64,000 bases of DNA from Methanofollis tationis (GTDB lineage Archaea > Halobacteriota > Methanomicrobia > Methanomicrobiales > Methanofollaceae). Below the pieces are notes generated by a model. That model had not been told where the DNA came from. It saw nothing but the letters and a program-made list of their open reading frames with translations, and searched no databases. Location of the stretch: positions 2,153,928 to 2,217,927 of the forward strand of contig NZ_JABXWR010000001.1 in assembly GCF_013377755.1 (NCBI RefSeq). The letters run 5' to 3'. Made by a program: the position numbers and the translations under genes. Positions 8,024-17,285 of the stretch are shown here, one piece after another (the first letter of the stretch is position 1; every line of letters begins with the position of its first letter).

Positions 8024-9577
8024 TTATGCCGTCCGGATCTCTGCCCCGCGGTTGCGCGCGCGGGTGAGGACCGTCGTCCCTCCACACCCTCCCATCGCCT
8101 CCTTTGCGGCGTGCTCGGCCTCGATCATCCCGGTGTCGCCGATCGCATAGACCGTCGGCCCGAAGGAGCTCAGGCCCACGCATGCGGCGTCTGTGCTCCT
8201 CAGCGCCGCAATCAGTTCCTGTGTCAGGGGCGGCTGGAGGCTGTGCTCGACGCGTTTGAACCCGATCTCCTGGATCGTGTTCACCGCGGACCCGAAGAGG
8301 TCGAGGTCGTGATCGACGATCCCGGGCAGCATCTGCATCAGGATCGTATGACAGAGCGCCTGCACCTCCCCGAGGGGGACCGGGCAGTGGTCCCTGAAGA
8401 TGTGCTTCTCCTGCTGCCCGCTGACCCCGGCGCCGACCGTCGGGGTGGCAAGGAGGATCTGCCAGTCTGTCGGGAAGGCGTGCCTGAGCACCACCGGCGC
8501 CGGCCTGATCCCGCGGGACGCCGCCGATGGCCTGAAGTCATTTTTCTCTCCCGACGCCCCGAAACTGTGCCCGCCGTCAAGGACAAACCCGCCCGACTCA
8601 AAGGCCGCCGTCCCGATCCCCGATGTGCCGCCACGCCCGGCGAGGGCTGCAATCTCTCTTGTGCAGGGGGGCGCGCTGCCGGGTGCGGGCCGCCGGTAGA
8701 GTTCGGCAAGCGCCCGGGCGGTGGCGAGGGCGAGCTGGGTGCCGCTCCCGAGGCCGGCATGCCTGGGATATGTGTGTCGCAGGGTGATCTCGGCGCCCCC
8801 GTTCACGCCCATCGCCGGGAGCACCTGCCCGGCCGTCTTTTTTACCGTCTCCGCACTCTCTTGATCGCCGTGGACCGCGATCTCCTCGCTCCGCCTCGCC
8901 TCAAGCACGATCGTCGGCTCTTCGAGAGAGATCCCGATCCCCCCGTCGACGCGCCCCGAACTCCCGTTCATATCGATCAGGGTCATGTGGATCCGCGCCG
9001 GGGCCTCCACGATCACCCGGGTATCGTCGGCAAACGTCCCGTACGGGAAGGTCTCGTTGATGGCGATGAGAGGTTTTCCCCGGTTGATGATCTGGTATTT
9101 CCGGGAGAGGAGGGGTTCGTGGCGGTATATCCCGAATATCCGGCTGAGTTCGGTATCGGCGACGACGACGCCGGCCTCCTTGAGTTCTCTGCGCGCCTCG
9201 ATCCGGTGCATCTGCATGATCCGGCCGATCGGGATGTCGGCCCGCATGAGGTCCTGCCTGAACGCCGGGTCGAGCCTGCTGAGCGGCGTATCTGAGACGG
9301 CGTACATGAGTGTTTCCCCGGTATCGCCGTTGTTCAGGGTCACGATGCGGTGGTTGACCTCTTCACCTTCAGGGATGTCGAGGTCTGCCGCAACCTTCTC
9401 GTCTGCCGGGACGATCCGTTGCAGGAGGGTGGCGACTTCTACCCGGCATCCGAGCACGTTTTCCAGGATGGCGGTCACGGATCCGTCTGTTCCGAGCAGG
9501 ATCTTCTGCATCGGTGAGAGGGTGCCTACCTCTCTCTCGATCTCCCGGATCGTGCTGGCGATGCTGAATGGTGCCAT
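8024..9577 (-). CDS. Chorismate-lyase-like domain fused to beta-RFAP synthase
   Basis: The 517-residue protein joins two domains. Residues about 1-180 resemble chorismate pyruvate-lyase-like (DUF98) proteins, ending with a YQIINRGKPLIAINETFP segment. Residues about 187-517 form a GHMP-superfamily beta-ribofuranosylaminobenzene 5'-phosphate synthase, with PARIHMTLIDMNG at its start and the GHMP motif HAGLGSG near 273. RFAP synthase couples a benzoate derivative to PRPP with loss of CO2, the first committed step to methanopterin; the fused lyase would make 4-hydroxybenzoate, a known precursor. The ATG at 9577 follows GAGAG; a TATA box is about 50 bp upstream. Confidence 0.85.
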   Translation of the reverse strand: MAPFSIASTIREIEREVGTLSPMQKILLGTDGSVTAILENVLGCRVEVATLLQRIVPADEKVAADLDIPEGEEVNHRIVTLNNGDTGETLMYAVSDTPLSRLDPAFRQDLMRADIPIGRIMQMHRIEARRELKEAGVVVADTELSRIFGIYRHEPLLSRKYQIINRGKPLIAINETFPYGTFADDTRVIVEAPARIHMTLIDMNGSSGRVDGGIGISLEEPTIVLEARRSEEIAVHGDQESAETVKKTAGQVLPAMGVNGGAEITLRHTYPRHAGLGSGTQLALATARALAELYRRPAPGSAPPCTREIAALAGRGGTSGIGTAAFESGGFVLDGGHSFGASGEKNDFRPSAASRGIRPAPVVLRHAFPTDWQILLATPTVGAGVSGQQEKHIFRDHCPVPLGEVQALCHTILMQMLPGIVDHDLDLFGSAVNTIQEIGFKRVEHSLQPPLTQELIAALRSTDAACVGLSSFGPTVYAIGDTGMIEAEHAAKEAMGGCGGTTVLTRARNRGAEIRTA

Positions 9578-9625
9578 GGTCTTCTCTCTGGTGGCAGTTA
9601 CGAACAATAATTACCGGGGCTCACC

Positions 9626-9635
9626 AATATACTAT
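9626..9635 (-). promoter_or_regulatory. Probable TATA box of the RFAP synthase gene
   Basis: TAGTATATTG on the minus strand, 49-58 bp before the ATG at 9577. Confidence 0.45.
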
Positions 9636-9744
9636 TCTCTGGAACCATACCGGGTTCACTGCGGCAGATGATGAGAGTTACCCCCACTGATCAGTGATGA
9701 AGCAGGGTGCTGATGCCGCAACCGCTTTTAAAAAGAGTTTTTTG

Positions 9745-10920
9745 TTATTCCTTCTGTTCGAAGGGTTTCTTCCCGAAGAGGAGGGAGAGGAAATCCGGCC
9801 CCTCGACCAGACCGAAGGCGCCGTTCGCCGCCGCCCGCTCTGAGTAGGCGACGGTATCGTCCCGCGCCCGGCCGCGGATCGCGAACGGCACCGGGTCGCG
9901 GGTATGGGTCTTCAGCCTGATCGGGGTCGGGTGGTCGGGGAGGACGGCCACCGTCCCGTCGAAGTGGTCCAGGATCGTGCCGACGATCCCGTCGACCCCC
10001 TCGATCGCCCGCACCTTCTCCTCCACGCTCCCCATATGCCCGGCCTCGTCCGGCGCCTCGACGTGGATGTAGACGAAGTCGAGACGCTCGATCGCCTCCA
10101 GAGCACAGCGAGCCTTTGCGGCGTAGTCGGTGTCCAGGAAACCGGTGGCGCCGGGCACATGGATCACCTCCATCCCGGCGTAGCGGGCGATGCCGTTGAG
10201 GAGGTCGACCGCCGAGATCATCCCGCCTGAGAGCCCCCAGCGCTCATGGAACGCGGGGATGGACGGGCGCTCCCCTCCGCTCCACGGCCATATCGTCGTG
10301 GCCGGGAGTTTTCCTGCGGCGATGCGCGCCCGGTTTACCGGGTGGTCGGCGAAGGCCGCCGTAGCCGCCTCCATGCACCGGGAGAGCAGGGGGGCGTCCG
10401 GACCTTCGGGAAGGTGCGGCACCGTCTCCTGCCCGACGATATCGTGGGGCGGGGTGGTCACCGACCCCTTTGCGCCGTGGACGACCATCAGGTTCCGGTA
10501 CGAGATGCCCGGGTGAAACTCAACGCCCGGCACCTTCCCCTCCAGGGAGGCGATGAGCGCCGCTCCTTCCTCGCTGGTGATGTGCCCGGCGTTGAAGTCC
10601 TCCATCACGCCGCCGCGCACCGTGACCAGGTTGAAGCGATACGCATAGTCGGTCGGGGCGAGGTCGATGCCCATGCTGGCGGCTTCGAGGGGGCCCCGGC
10701 CCGTATAGCAGGTGCCGGGATCGTAGCCGAGCACCGAGAGGTTGGCGACGTCGCTGCCAGGCTCGTAGACGTCTTTTACCGTGCGCAAAAGACCGCAGGC
10801 TCCTTCCCGCGCCACCCGGTCCATATTGGGGGTATCTGCATATTCAAGGGGCGTTTTTCCGCCGAGTTCCTCAATGGGCTCGTCGGCCATCCCGTCCCCG
10901 AGAACGACGATGTATTTCAT
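9745..10920 (-). CDS. apgM: Cofactor-independent phosphoglycerate mutase, archaeal type
   Basis: Interconverts 3- and 2-phosphoglycerate in glycolysis/gluconeogenesis. The 391-residue length and motifs fit archaeal ApgM (alkaline-phosphatase superfamily): VVLGDGMAD at the N-terminus (metal-binding Asp), PGSDVANLSVLGYDP holding the catalytic Ser, and a C-terminal HVEAPDEAGHMG and LPDHPTP metal-binding set. The start is the ATG at 10920, which overlaps the stop of the upstream membrane-protein gene by 4 bp (ATGA), so the two are translationally coupled. Confidence 0.95.
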   Translation of the reverse strand: MKYIVVLGDGMADEPIEELGGKTPLEYADTPNMDRVAREGACGLLRTVKDVYEPGSDVANLSVLGYDPGTCYTGRGPLEAASMGIDLAPTDYAYRFNLVTVRGGVMEDFNAGHITSEEGAALIASLEGKVPGVEFHPGISYRNLMVVHGAKGSVTTPPHDIVGQETVPHLPEGPDAPLLSRCMEAATAAFADHPVNRARIAAGKLPATTIWPWSGGERPSIPAFHERWGLSGGMISAVDLLNGIARYAGMEVIHVPGATGFLDTDYAAKARCALEAIERLDFVYIHVEAPDEAGHMGSVEEKVRAIEGVDGIVGTILDHFDGTVAVLPDHPTPIRLKTHTRDPVPFAIRGRARDDTVAYSERAAANGAFGLVEGPDFLSLLFGKKPFEQKE

Positions 10921-11396
10921 GGGTATCCTCCAGGTATTCCCTGTATAATGGTGATCCCGAGCATGGTAATGGTAGTGATGGTGATGGCAACGATCATCCC
11001 GGCGGCGATCGCGGGGAGGGCATAGCGGAAGCGGATCCCGAAGACGAACGCCGCCGCGCAGGCGGTCCACGACCCGGTCACCGGGATGGGCACGGCAACG
11101 AAGGGGACGAGGGCCAGCGCCCCCCAGCGCTCGAAACGCTCGGTGTGCCGGCGCGTCCGGGTGAAGAGCCAGTCGAAGAAGCGCGCAAAAATTTTCGAGT
11201 GCGCGCTCAGGAAGTCCGAAACCGGCTCCAGCAGGAGGAGGAGCACGACGACGACGGCGAGGTTGCTCACGAATCCGACGGCAAACGCCGCTGGCGGCGG
11301 GTAGCCCCCCTGTATGGCGAGGGGGATCGCATATCGCGACTCCCAGAACGGCAGGGCGCTCTGGACGGCCAGGAGGGTTGTTGCGATCAGGTCCAT
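10917..11396 (-). CDS. Small multidrug-export-type membrane protein (COG2426/PF06695)
   Basis: A 159-residue protein with about four hydrophobic helices (around residues 25-60, 90-110 and 120-155). The PFWESRYAIPLAIQGG start and FVAVPIPVTGSWT segment are characteristic of PF06695, annotated as small multi-drug export proteins although no transport activity is established. It lies between an epimerase gene (1 bp away) and apgM (4-bp overlap), so it belongs to their operon; no functional link is obvious. Confidence 0.8.
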   Translation of the reverse strand: MDLIATTLLAVQSALPFWESRYAIPLAIQGGYPPPAAFAVGFVSNLAVVVVLLLLLEPVSDFLSAHSKIFARFFDWLFTRTRRHTERFERWGALALVPFVAVPIPVTGSWTACAAAFVFGIRFRYALPAIAAGMIVAITITTITMLGITIIQGIPGGYP

Positions 11397-11397
11397 A

Positions 11398-12336
11398 TCA
11401 TCCCTGCAGCATGGCGCGGACGGTCTTTCTGACGCTCTCTTCCGAGCCGATCGCCGGCGTCCAGCCCAGCGTCTTCATCCGCCCGACCGAGAGCTGCATT
11501 CTCGGGACGTCCCCGACCCAGCCGCGCGCGCCCCCGGTGAACCGGTATTTCACGCCCGAGAGCCCCATCTCTGCCGCGATGATGTCGGCGATGGCGACGA
11601 CGTCGATCCAGTCCTCAGAGCCGATATTGAAGGTGTTGACCGTCTCGCGGGAGTGCGCCACGGCGTACTCAAAACCGGCGACGCACGCCCTGACGTCAAG
11701 ATAGGACTTGGTCTGCCGACCGTCGCCCAGGATCTCGAGTTCGGCCGGGTTCGCCTGGAGTTTCCTGATGAAATCGGTGATCACGCCGTGGCCGCTGCGC
11801 TCGCCGATGATGTTGGCGAACCTGAAGATCCAGGCGGTCATGCCGAACGAGTGGGCGTAAGCCGAGATCAGCGCCTCGCAGGCGAGTTTCGACGCCCCGT
11901 AGACCGAGATCGGGAGCATGGGGGTATAGTCCTCCGGGGTCGGTATGGTCGCCGCCTCGCCGTAGACGGTGGAGGTGGAGGTGAAGACAATCTCGGGAAC
12001 GCCGTGCTCTCGCATGGCGTCGAGCACCCGCTGGGTCGCCACGATGTTGTTCCTGACCTGTGCGCCCGGCGCCTGTGCGCTCCCCCGCACGTCAGGGTCG
12101 GCGGCGATGTGGTACACCCGGTCGGCCCCGGCAAAGACCGACTGCCAGCCGTCGTCGAGGAGGTCGGCCTGAATGAGCCGCGCTTTCCCGGATTTCAGGT
12201 GCGCGGCGATATTGTCGGGGGTTCCAGCGCTGAGGTTGTCGATGACCGCCACCTCGTCGCCGCGTGCGACGAGGGCGTCCACGGTATGCGAGCCGATGAA
12301 CCCGGCACCGCCTGTGACAATGCAGAACATTACCAT
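11398..12336 (-). CDS. NAD-dependent sugar epimerase (UDP-glucose 4-epimerase-like)
   Basis: A 312-residue extended short-chain dehydrogenase/reductase. The Rossmann motif TGGAGFIGSH is at residues 8-17 and the catalytic Tyr/Lys are Y146 and K150 in VYGASK, with the matching Ser/Thr in FTSTSTVYG. Family members epimerise nucleotide sugars such as UDP-glucose for cell-surface glycans; exact substrate is open. The ATG at 12336 follows GGAAGG seven bases upstream. The gene is divergent from marker 12 with only 33 bp between the starts, so both promoters must overlap coding sequence. Confidence 0.88.
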   Translation of the reverse strand: MVMFCIVTGGAGFIGSHTVDALVARGDEVAVIDNLSAGTPDNIAAHLKSGKARLIQADLLDDGWQSVFAGADRVYHIAADPDVRGSAQAPGAQVRNNIVATQRVLDAMREHGVPEIVFTSTSTVYGEAATIPTPEDYTPMLPISVYGASKLACEALISAYAHSFGMTAWIFRFANIIGERSGHGVITDFIRKLQANPAELEILGDGRQTKSYLDVRACVAGFEYAVAHSRETVNTFNIGSEDWIDVVAIADIIAAEMGLSGVKYRFTGGARGWVGDVPRMQLSVGRMKTLGWTPAIGSEESVRKTVRAMLQG

Positions 12337-12369
12337 TGAATAGCCTTCCAATGCTATAGGAATACTGGT

Positions 12370-13242
12370 ATGTTCATCGGGATCGATCATGGCACGACGG
12401 CCATGCGCTTTTCGTCTGAGGAAGGGCATTTCAAGATATCACGCGAGGCGGCGCGGGAGTTTGCCGTCGGCGACCTCGAACGCCTCTGCCCCCTCGAGGA
12501 GATCGAGGGGATTGCAGTCTGCTACTCGATGGGCGACGGGATCGCGGCGATCACCGGTATCGGAAAGGTGGCGAACCGCGGCGTCGTCTCGCGGGAGGGC
12601 GCGGGCAAGCATATCGGGGGCGGCACCCGCGTCTACGACGAGATCGCGAGGAGCGGCCTGCCGGCCGTGGTGATCCCGGGGATCCACCGGGGATCGCCGA
12701 CCGATCCCAGGTTCAAGGCATACTCCCACCAGACCAGCCCTGAAAAGATCGGGATCGCCTACGAGGCCTGCCACGACCTGGGCCCTGATGTGGTGGTCTC
12801 GGACATCTCCTCGAACACCGTGACGACCCTGGTCTCCGGGGGAAGAATTGTCGGCGCCTTCGACGCCTGCATCTTCGCCCCGGGCACGCAGCACGGGGCG
12901 CTGGACGTAGATGCGATCCGCCGGATCGACGCCGGTCTCCAGACGGCGAACGATGCCTTCCTCCATGCCGGGGTCGCCCACACCCTCCCGTCCGCCGAGC
13001 AGGACCGGACGATCGCGATGTTTGCGGCGATGGAGTGCGCCGCCATGCTCCTGTTAAACCCGGAGGCGAAGGTCGCTCTGGCCGGATCGAAGGCGCCGGT
13101 CGTCGCCGGCGAGGTGGAGGGGCTGCTCAGGCGGAAGGTTGCCGTCTATGACGAGTGGTGTGCGGCACAGGGGCTGGCCAGGATCGCACGGGACGTTTTT
13201 TTAATCGGTGAACCGATCCTTGGTCTTCCCCTTGACCTATGA
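12370..13242 (+). CDS. Methanogenesis marker protein 12
   Basis: The 290-residue protein matches the methanogenesis marker 12 family: the IGIDHGTTAMRF start and an ASKHA-type (sugar kinase/Hsp70) fold, with the later DISSNTVTTLV and APGTQHGALDVDA segments. The family is almost restricted to methanogens and is of unknown biochemical role. The window shows it next to the por operon (163 bp downstream) and divergent from an epimerase; neither neighbour explains its function. Confidence 0.9.
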   Translation: MFIGIDHGTTAMRFSSEEGHFKISREAAREFAVGDLERLCPLEEIEGIAVCYSMGDGIAAITGIGKVANRGVVSREGAGKHIGGGTRVYDEIARSGLPAVVIPGIHRGSPTDPRFKAYSHQTSPEKIGIAYEACHDLGPDVVVSDISSNTVTTLVSGGRIVGAFDACIFAPGTQHGALDVDAIRRIDAGLQTANDAFLHAGVAHTLPSAEQDRTIAMFAAMECAAMLLLNPEAKVALAGSKAPVVAGEVEGLLRRKVAVYDEWCAAQGLARIARDVFLIGEPILGLPLDL

Positions 13243-13405
13243 TCTCCACAAGACTAAAGATAGATCAGGACAATTTAGAAACCGGACAATCCTAATTCTG
13301 GCGTAATGACGAGTAATATCCGTTTTATTTCAGGAATCTCAAAGGATTGTTCCTGGCACAATGTTCTTAACGATTCATCATGATAAATTATGTGGGGTAT
13401 TCTGA

Positions 13406-13948
13406 TTGAGAGAGTTACGCATCCATGGCAGGGGCGGACAGGGCTCTGTCACTGCTGCCGAACTGATCGCCGTTGCTGCGTTTGAGGGCGGCGTCTATTC
13501 GCAGGCTTTTCCTGCATTTGGAGTCGAACGACGCGGTGCCCCCGTGCAGGCGTTCGTCCGGTTCAGCGACGAGAAGATACGCCTGCGAAGCCAGGTGTAC
13601 GAACCCGACTACATCATCGTCCAGGACAGCACCTTAATCAGGGACGTCAATGTCTTCGGCGGGATGAAGCAGGGCGGCATCGCCATCGTCAACACCGAAA
13701 AGTCCATCACTGCCGCTGTTCCTGAAGGCGTGAGACTGATCGCCCTCGACGCCACCAAAATCGCCCTCGAGATCCTTGGCGTCCCGATCACGAATACGAC
13801 GCTGATGGGGGCCTTTGCGGCCGCAACCGGTGAGATCGAGCTGCCTGCACTGGAAAAAGCCCTGAGAGCCCGCTTCCCGGGATCGCTCGGGGAGAAGAAC
13901 GTAAAAGCGGCTGTGCACGCCTACAACCTTGTCAGGGGTGAGGCCTGA
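13406..13948 (+). CDS. porC: Pyruvate:ferredoxin oxidoreductase, gamma subunit
   Basis: First gene of porCDAB, whose product interconverts pyruvate and acetyl-CoA plus CO2 with ferredoxin; in hydrogenotrophic methanogens it mainly makes pyruvate for biosynthesis. The 180-residue subunit begins with the family signature [14 protein letters not shown] and includes [19 protein letters not shown]. The only start matching the family's N-terminus is TTG at 13406, preceded by GGGG. The next gene starts immediately after its stop. Confidence 0.95.
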   Translation: MRELRIHGRGGQGSVTAAELIAVAAFEGGVYSQAFPAFGVERRGAPVQAFVRFSDEKIRLRSQVYEPDYIIVQDSTLIRDVNVFGGMKQGGIAIVNTEKSITAAVPEGVRLIALDATKIALEILGVPITNTTLMGAFAAATGEIELPALEKALRARFPGSLGEKNVKAAVHAYNLVRGEA

Positions 13949-14209
13949 ATGGCGCTCAACGTGGGATGCTCTGCTGCCCCCGGACGGGCGCGGGACAACA
14001 AGACCGGATCGTGGCGGGTCTTCAAGCCGGTCTTCAAGCACGAGACCTGCACGAAGTGCGGGCTCTGCGAGACCATATGTCCCGAAGGGTGCGTGAAAGA
14101 AGATAAAGACGGCTTTTTCGTCCCTGATCTTGACTACTGCAAGGGCTGCGGCCTCTGTGCGAAAGAGTGCCCGGCCGATGACATCGAGATGGTGCAGGAG
14201 GAGAAATAA
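13949..14209 (+). CDS. porD: Pyruvate:ferredoxin oxidoreductase, delta (ferredoxin) subunit
   Basis: An 86-residue protein with two [4Fe-4S] ferredoxin motifs, CTKCGLCETICP (about residues 34-45) and CKGCGLCAKECP (about 64-75). It carries electrons from the PorB thiamine centre to external ferredoxin. The start directly follows the porC stop and its stop is 2 bp before porA. Confidence 0.95.
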   Translation: MALNVGCSAAPGRARDNKTGSWRVFKPVFKHETCTKCGLCETICPEGCVKEDKDGFFVPDLDYCKGCGLCAKECPADDIEMVQEEK

Positions 14210-14211
14210 CT

Positions 14212-15366
14212 ATGATGAAAATTGTCGAAGGGTCTCACGCTGTCGCTGAAGCGGTGAAACTCTGCCGCCCGCAGGTGATCTCCGCATACCCGATCACCCC
14301 CCAGACCCATATCGTCGAGGCCCTCGCCAGCATGGTCGCCGACTGCGAGCTGGACGCCGAATACATCTGTGTGGAGAGCGAGTTCTCCGCCCTTTCCGGA
14401 TGTGTCGGCGCGAGCGCCGCCGGTTCGAGGACCTATTCGGCGACCACCTCCCAGGGCCTCGCCCTGATGTTCGAGGTCTGCTTCAACGCCGCCGGCATGC
14501 GCCTTCCCATCGTCATGACGATCGCAAACCGGGCCATGGGAGCGCCGCTGAGTATCTGGAACGATCAGCAGGACTCGATATCCCTCCGTGACGCAGGATG
14601 GCTGCAGTACTACGCCGAAGATATTCAGGAGGTATCTGACCTCCATTTCATCACCTACCGGGTGGCCGAAGACCACAGGGTGCTTCTGCCCGCCTTCGTC
14701 TGCTTCGACGGCTTTATTCTGACCCACACCTACGAACCGGTCGATATGCCTACCCAGGCGGAGGTGGATGCCTATCTCCCCGCCTTCAAGCCGTACCAGC
14801 ACCTGGATGCGAAAAATCCAATCAGCATGGGGATGTATGCCACCCCTGATTATTACATGGAGTTCAGGTACGAGGTGGACCGTGCGATGCAGCGGGCGCG
14901 CGATGTGTATGTCGAGGCTGCCCGTGCATTTGCCGATCAGTTCGGCAGGGACTACACCGGCGCCGTCGAGGGCTACCGGCTCGAGGATGCGGACACCGCC
15001 CTCGTTGCCATGGGCTCGATCTGCGGCACGGTGAAGGATGCGATCGACGAGATGCGTGCCGACGGAAAGCGTGTCGGCCTCCTGAAGATCCGCTCCTTCC
15101 GCCCCTTCCCGGCGGAAGAGGTCGCCGCCGCCCTGAAGGGGGCGAGCACCGTCGCGGTTCTCGACAAGAACATCTCGCTCGGGCAGAAGGGCGCCGTGGC
15201 CCTTGAGGTGAAGGACGCCCTCTACGGCAGCGGCATCCCGGTGCTCGACTATATCGTTGCGCTCGGTGGGCGCGACATCAGGAAGAGAGACATCGCGAAG
15301 ATCGTCGATCTCGCTGAAAAGGGGACTGGCGATATGTTTTACGGGCTGAGAACGGAGGTGCTCTGA
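14212..15366 (+). CDS. porA: Pyruvate:ferredoxin oxidoreductase, alpha subunit
   Basis: The 384-residue alpha subunit shows the family segments [20 protein letters not shown] and [11 protein letters not shown] near the N-terminus, [19 protein letters not shown], and a C-terminal transketolase-type domain (about 255-370) that binds substrate and CoA. Part of porCDAB; the start ATG follows the porD stop by 2 bp, a second in-frame ATG being adjacent. Confidence 0.95.
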   Translation: MMKIVEGSHAVAEAVKLCRPQVISAYPITPQTHIVEALASMVADCELDAEYICVESEFSALSGCVGASAAGSRTYSATTSQGLALMFEVCFNAAGMRLPIVMTIANRAMGAPLSIWNDQQDSISLRDAGWLQYYAEDIQEVSDLHFITYRVAEDHRVLLPAFVCFDGFILTHTYEPVDMPTQAEVDAYLPAFKPYQHLDAKNPISMGMYATPDYYMEFRYEVDRAMQRARDVYVEAARAFADQFGRDYTGAVEGYRLEDADTALVAMGSICGTVKDAIDEMRADGKRVGLLKIRSFRPFPAEEVAAALKGASTVAVLDKNISLGQKGAVALEVKDALYGSGIPVLDYIVALGGRDIRKRDIAKIVDLAEKGTGDMFYGLRTEVL

Positions 15367-15367
15367 A

Positions 15368-16264
15368 ATGGCCGAAAATTCCTCTGAACTCTTTGATGCG
15401 GGCCACCGCGCCTGCGGAGGATGCGGCCCGGCCCTCGCGGCGCGGCTGATCATGAAGGGCTCTGGCGAGAACACGATCGTCGTGGCCTCGACCGGGTGCA
15501 TGGAGGTCTTCTCCACGCCCTACCCGGAGACCGCCTGGAAGGTGCCCTGGATCCATTCCCTCTTCGAGAACGCCGCCGCGGTGGCATCGGGGATCGAGGC
15601 ATCCCTCAAAAGGCAGGGGCGCGACGAGCACGTCATCTGCATCTGCGGCGACGGAGCCACCTTCGATATCGGGATGCTCTGCATCTCCGGCGCCTTCGAG
15701 CGCGGGCACAATATCACCTACATCTGCTACGACAACGAGGCCTACATGAACACCGGCATCCAGCGCTCGGGTGCGACGCCCTACGACGCCGACACCACGA
15801 CGAGCCCGGCCGGAAAGTGCTCGACCGGGAATGCCCGGCCGAAGAAGGACCTGCCGGCGATCCTGGTGGCCCACGGTTCGCCCTATGTCGCCACCGCTTC
15901 GATCGCCTACCCCAACGATCTCGTGAAGAAGGTCGAACGGGCGGTGAACACCGAGGGGCCGTGCTATATCCAGGTCCATACCCCGTGCTGCACAGGCTGG
16001 GGCTTTGACGGGGCCGATACGATGGCGCTCGGCAGACTTGCCGTCGAGACCGGGCTCTGGGTGAACTACGAGATCGTGGACGGCGAACTGGAGAAGGCAA
16101 AGAAGATCGTGAACAGGAAACCGGTCGAGGAGTACCTCAAGGCCCAGAAGCGTTTCCGCCACCTCTTCAGGCCCGGTCGGAACGAGGAAGAGATCGCCAA
16201 GATCCAGGCGATCGCCGACCGCAACGCCAAAAAGTTCGGGATCGATATCGCCCTGAAGAAATAA
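15368..16264 (+). CDS. porB: Pyruvate:ferredoxin oxidoreductase, beta subunit
   Basis: The 298-residue thiamine-diphosphate-binding subunit carries the TPP motif [10 protein letters not shown] through to [10 protein letters not shown] (about residues 96-130) and cysteines for its [4Fe-4S] cluster, including CGGCGP near residue 19 and CC in the TPCCTGWG segment near 212. Last gene of the operon; a T8 tract follows its stop. Confidence 0.95.
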   Translation: MAENSSELFDAGHRACGGCGPALAARLIMKGSGENTIVVASTGCMEVFSTPYPETAWKVPWIHSLFENAAAVASGIEASLKRQGRDEHVICICGDGATFDIGMLCISGAFERGHNITYICYDNEAYMNTGIQRSGATPYDADTTTSPAGKCSTGNARPKKDLPAILVAHGSPYVATASIAYPNDLVKKVERAVNTEGPCYIQVHTPCCTGWGFDGADTMALGRLAVETGLWVNYEIVDGELEKAKKIVNRKPVEEYLKAQKRFRHLFRPGRNEEEIAKIQAIADRNAKKFGIDIALKK

Positions 16265-16283
16265 GGGCGGCCACCCGGATACG

Positions 16284-16291
16284 TTTTTTTT
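16284..16291 (+). terminator. U-tract terminator of the por operon
   Basis: Eight T, 20 bp after the porB stop, preceded by a GC-rich stretch. Confidence 0.55.
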
Positions 16292-16331
16292 CGCCAGACG
16301 CTCCCCCCCGAGAACGCCTGAAGGTACGGGC

Positions 16332-16412
16332 GGTGTCCGCTCCACCCATCAGAGCTCATTCCACACCCTCGCGCTGAGCACGTGAGGGTTCCTGAAAACC
16401 AGAGTGGACACC
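16332..16412 (+). repeat. Dispersed palindromic repeat, copy 1
   Basis: Begins GGTGTCCGCT and ends AGTGGACACC, which are inverted relative to one another. An inner stem CCTCGCG/CGTGAGG lies in the centre. Matches the copies at 16579-16660 and 31456-31535 over most of its length, and shares a downstream tail (GACCTGCGATTG then GACAGGAACCC). Confidence 0.75.
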
Positions 16413-16526
16413 TGCCGGGGGGCTGGCTGCCCCTGCAGACCTGCGATTGGGACAGGAACCCACAAAACCCTCCTGCACGACCATCCAGAATATCTCATCG
16501 AGAACCAGACCGCTTGGCCGATCACC

Positions 16527-16660
16527 CGCACATCCAGGGGCAATCGCATGCAGGGATCCGGGGGTGCAACCCCCGGGTGGTGTCCGCTTCACCCACCGAT
16601 CTATTTTCCACATCCTCGCGCTGAGAACGCGAGGGTTCCAGAAAAACCAGAGCAGACACC
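16527..16660 (+). repeat. Dispersed composite repeat, copy 2 (fullest copy)
   Basis: Order: CGCACATCCAGGGGCAATC leader; hairpin CCGGGGGT/AACCCCCGG at 16558-16576; then the 82-bp palindrome at 16579-16660 with ends GGTGTCCGCT and AGCAGACACC and a perfect inner stem CCTCGCG/CGCGAGG. The same order recurs at 31403-31535. Confidence 0.78.
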
Positions 16661-16728
16661 ACCCCGGGGGCCGGCTGCCCCCCACAGACCTGCGATTGTG
16701 GCAGAAACCCCTAAAACCTGTGCAGGGT

Positions 16729-16746
16729 CCGGGGCAGAACCCCCGG
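16729..16746 (+). repeat. Short hairpin related to the dispersed repeat
   Basis: CCGGGG and CCCCGG flank CAGAAC, followed by CGCGAGGA as in the copy at 18306-18355. Confidence 0.55.
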
Positions 16747-16808
16747 CGCGAGGATTGTGGAAGGCGAAGAGAATTGAGGACTCCTACAGAGCCAAAAAAT
16801 GGTTGGAT

Positions 16809-16973
16809 CTAATGTGTTGCCATTATCTCAAGGGCCTCGCGGTTCTCTTCGATAGAGTCGGCGATTGCCTTCCGCTCGGATTGAGTAAGAGTGTCATCCA
16901 TAAATGCGCCTTTCGACCGACGCGACGCAGGGAGATTGTAGGGCATTATATCACTATTGGTGCTGGGAGTCAT
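16809..16973 (-). CDS. Possible small peptide gene (54 aa) in the repeat island
   Basis: An uninterrupted minus-strand reading frame opens at ATG 16973 (or 16979) and ends in TAG at 16809. The second half, with the segment ERKAIADSIEENREALEIM, looks like an acidic amphipathic helix, as in small antitoxins; the first half is basic and Ser/Pro-rich. A GGGGTG stretch lies just upstream and a TATATAC element about 50 bp further. No family is recognised. It is opposite in strand to the Doc-like toxin at 17478, so a toxin-antitoxin pair is only a guess. Confidence 0.3.
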   Translation of the reverse strand: MTPSTNSDIMPYNLPASRRSKGAFMDDTLTQSERKAIADSIEENREALEIMATH

Positions 16974-17264
16974 CACCATCACACACCCCGAAGAGGTAAT
17001 TACCTACTATTAGTATCTATACGTGTATATATTGATGCCGTGCATTTCAGAACCGATAATTTCCATCTAAAATGGCTTTGTAGAATCCCTCTTACCGTGT
17101 TTGACGTATCTCCTGTAATCGCAGGGAGAGAGTGCGGATCCCCCCACCTTCCCCCTCTTGTTTGCCGGGGGCTTCACCCCATTGGAGCGGATGGGCCCCG
17201 GGAAGAGCAAACAGCATATCCGGGGAGGGAGCGTGCCGTATCCCCACCTATCCTGCGCGGGGGT

Positions 17265-17285
17265 CCGGGGGCAGCAGTCCCCCGG
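17265..17285 (+). repeat. Short copy of the dispersed hairpin
   Basis: CCGGGGG and CCCCCGG flank CAGCAGT, preceded by CCTGCGCGGGGGT exactly as in the copy at 18306-18355. Confidence 0.6.

Noticed and set aside
16356..16685. Long minus-strand frames across the repeat island
   Set aside because: They run through the repeat palindromes and give Pro/Gly/Arg-rich sequence repeated at each copy; these are repeat-derived, not genes.
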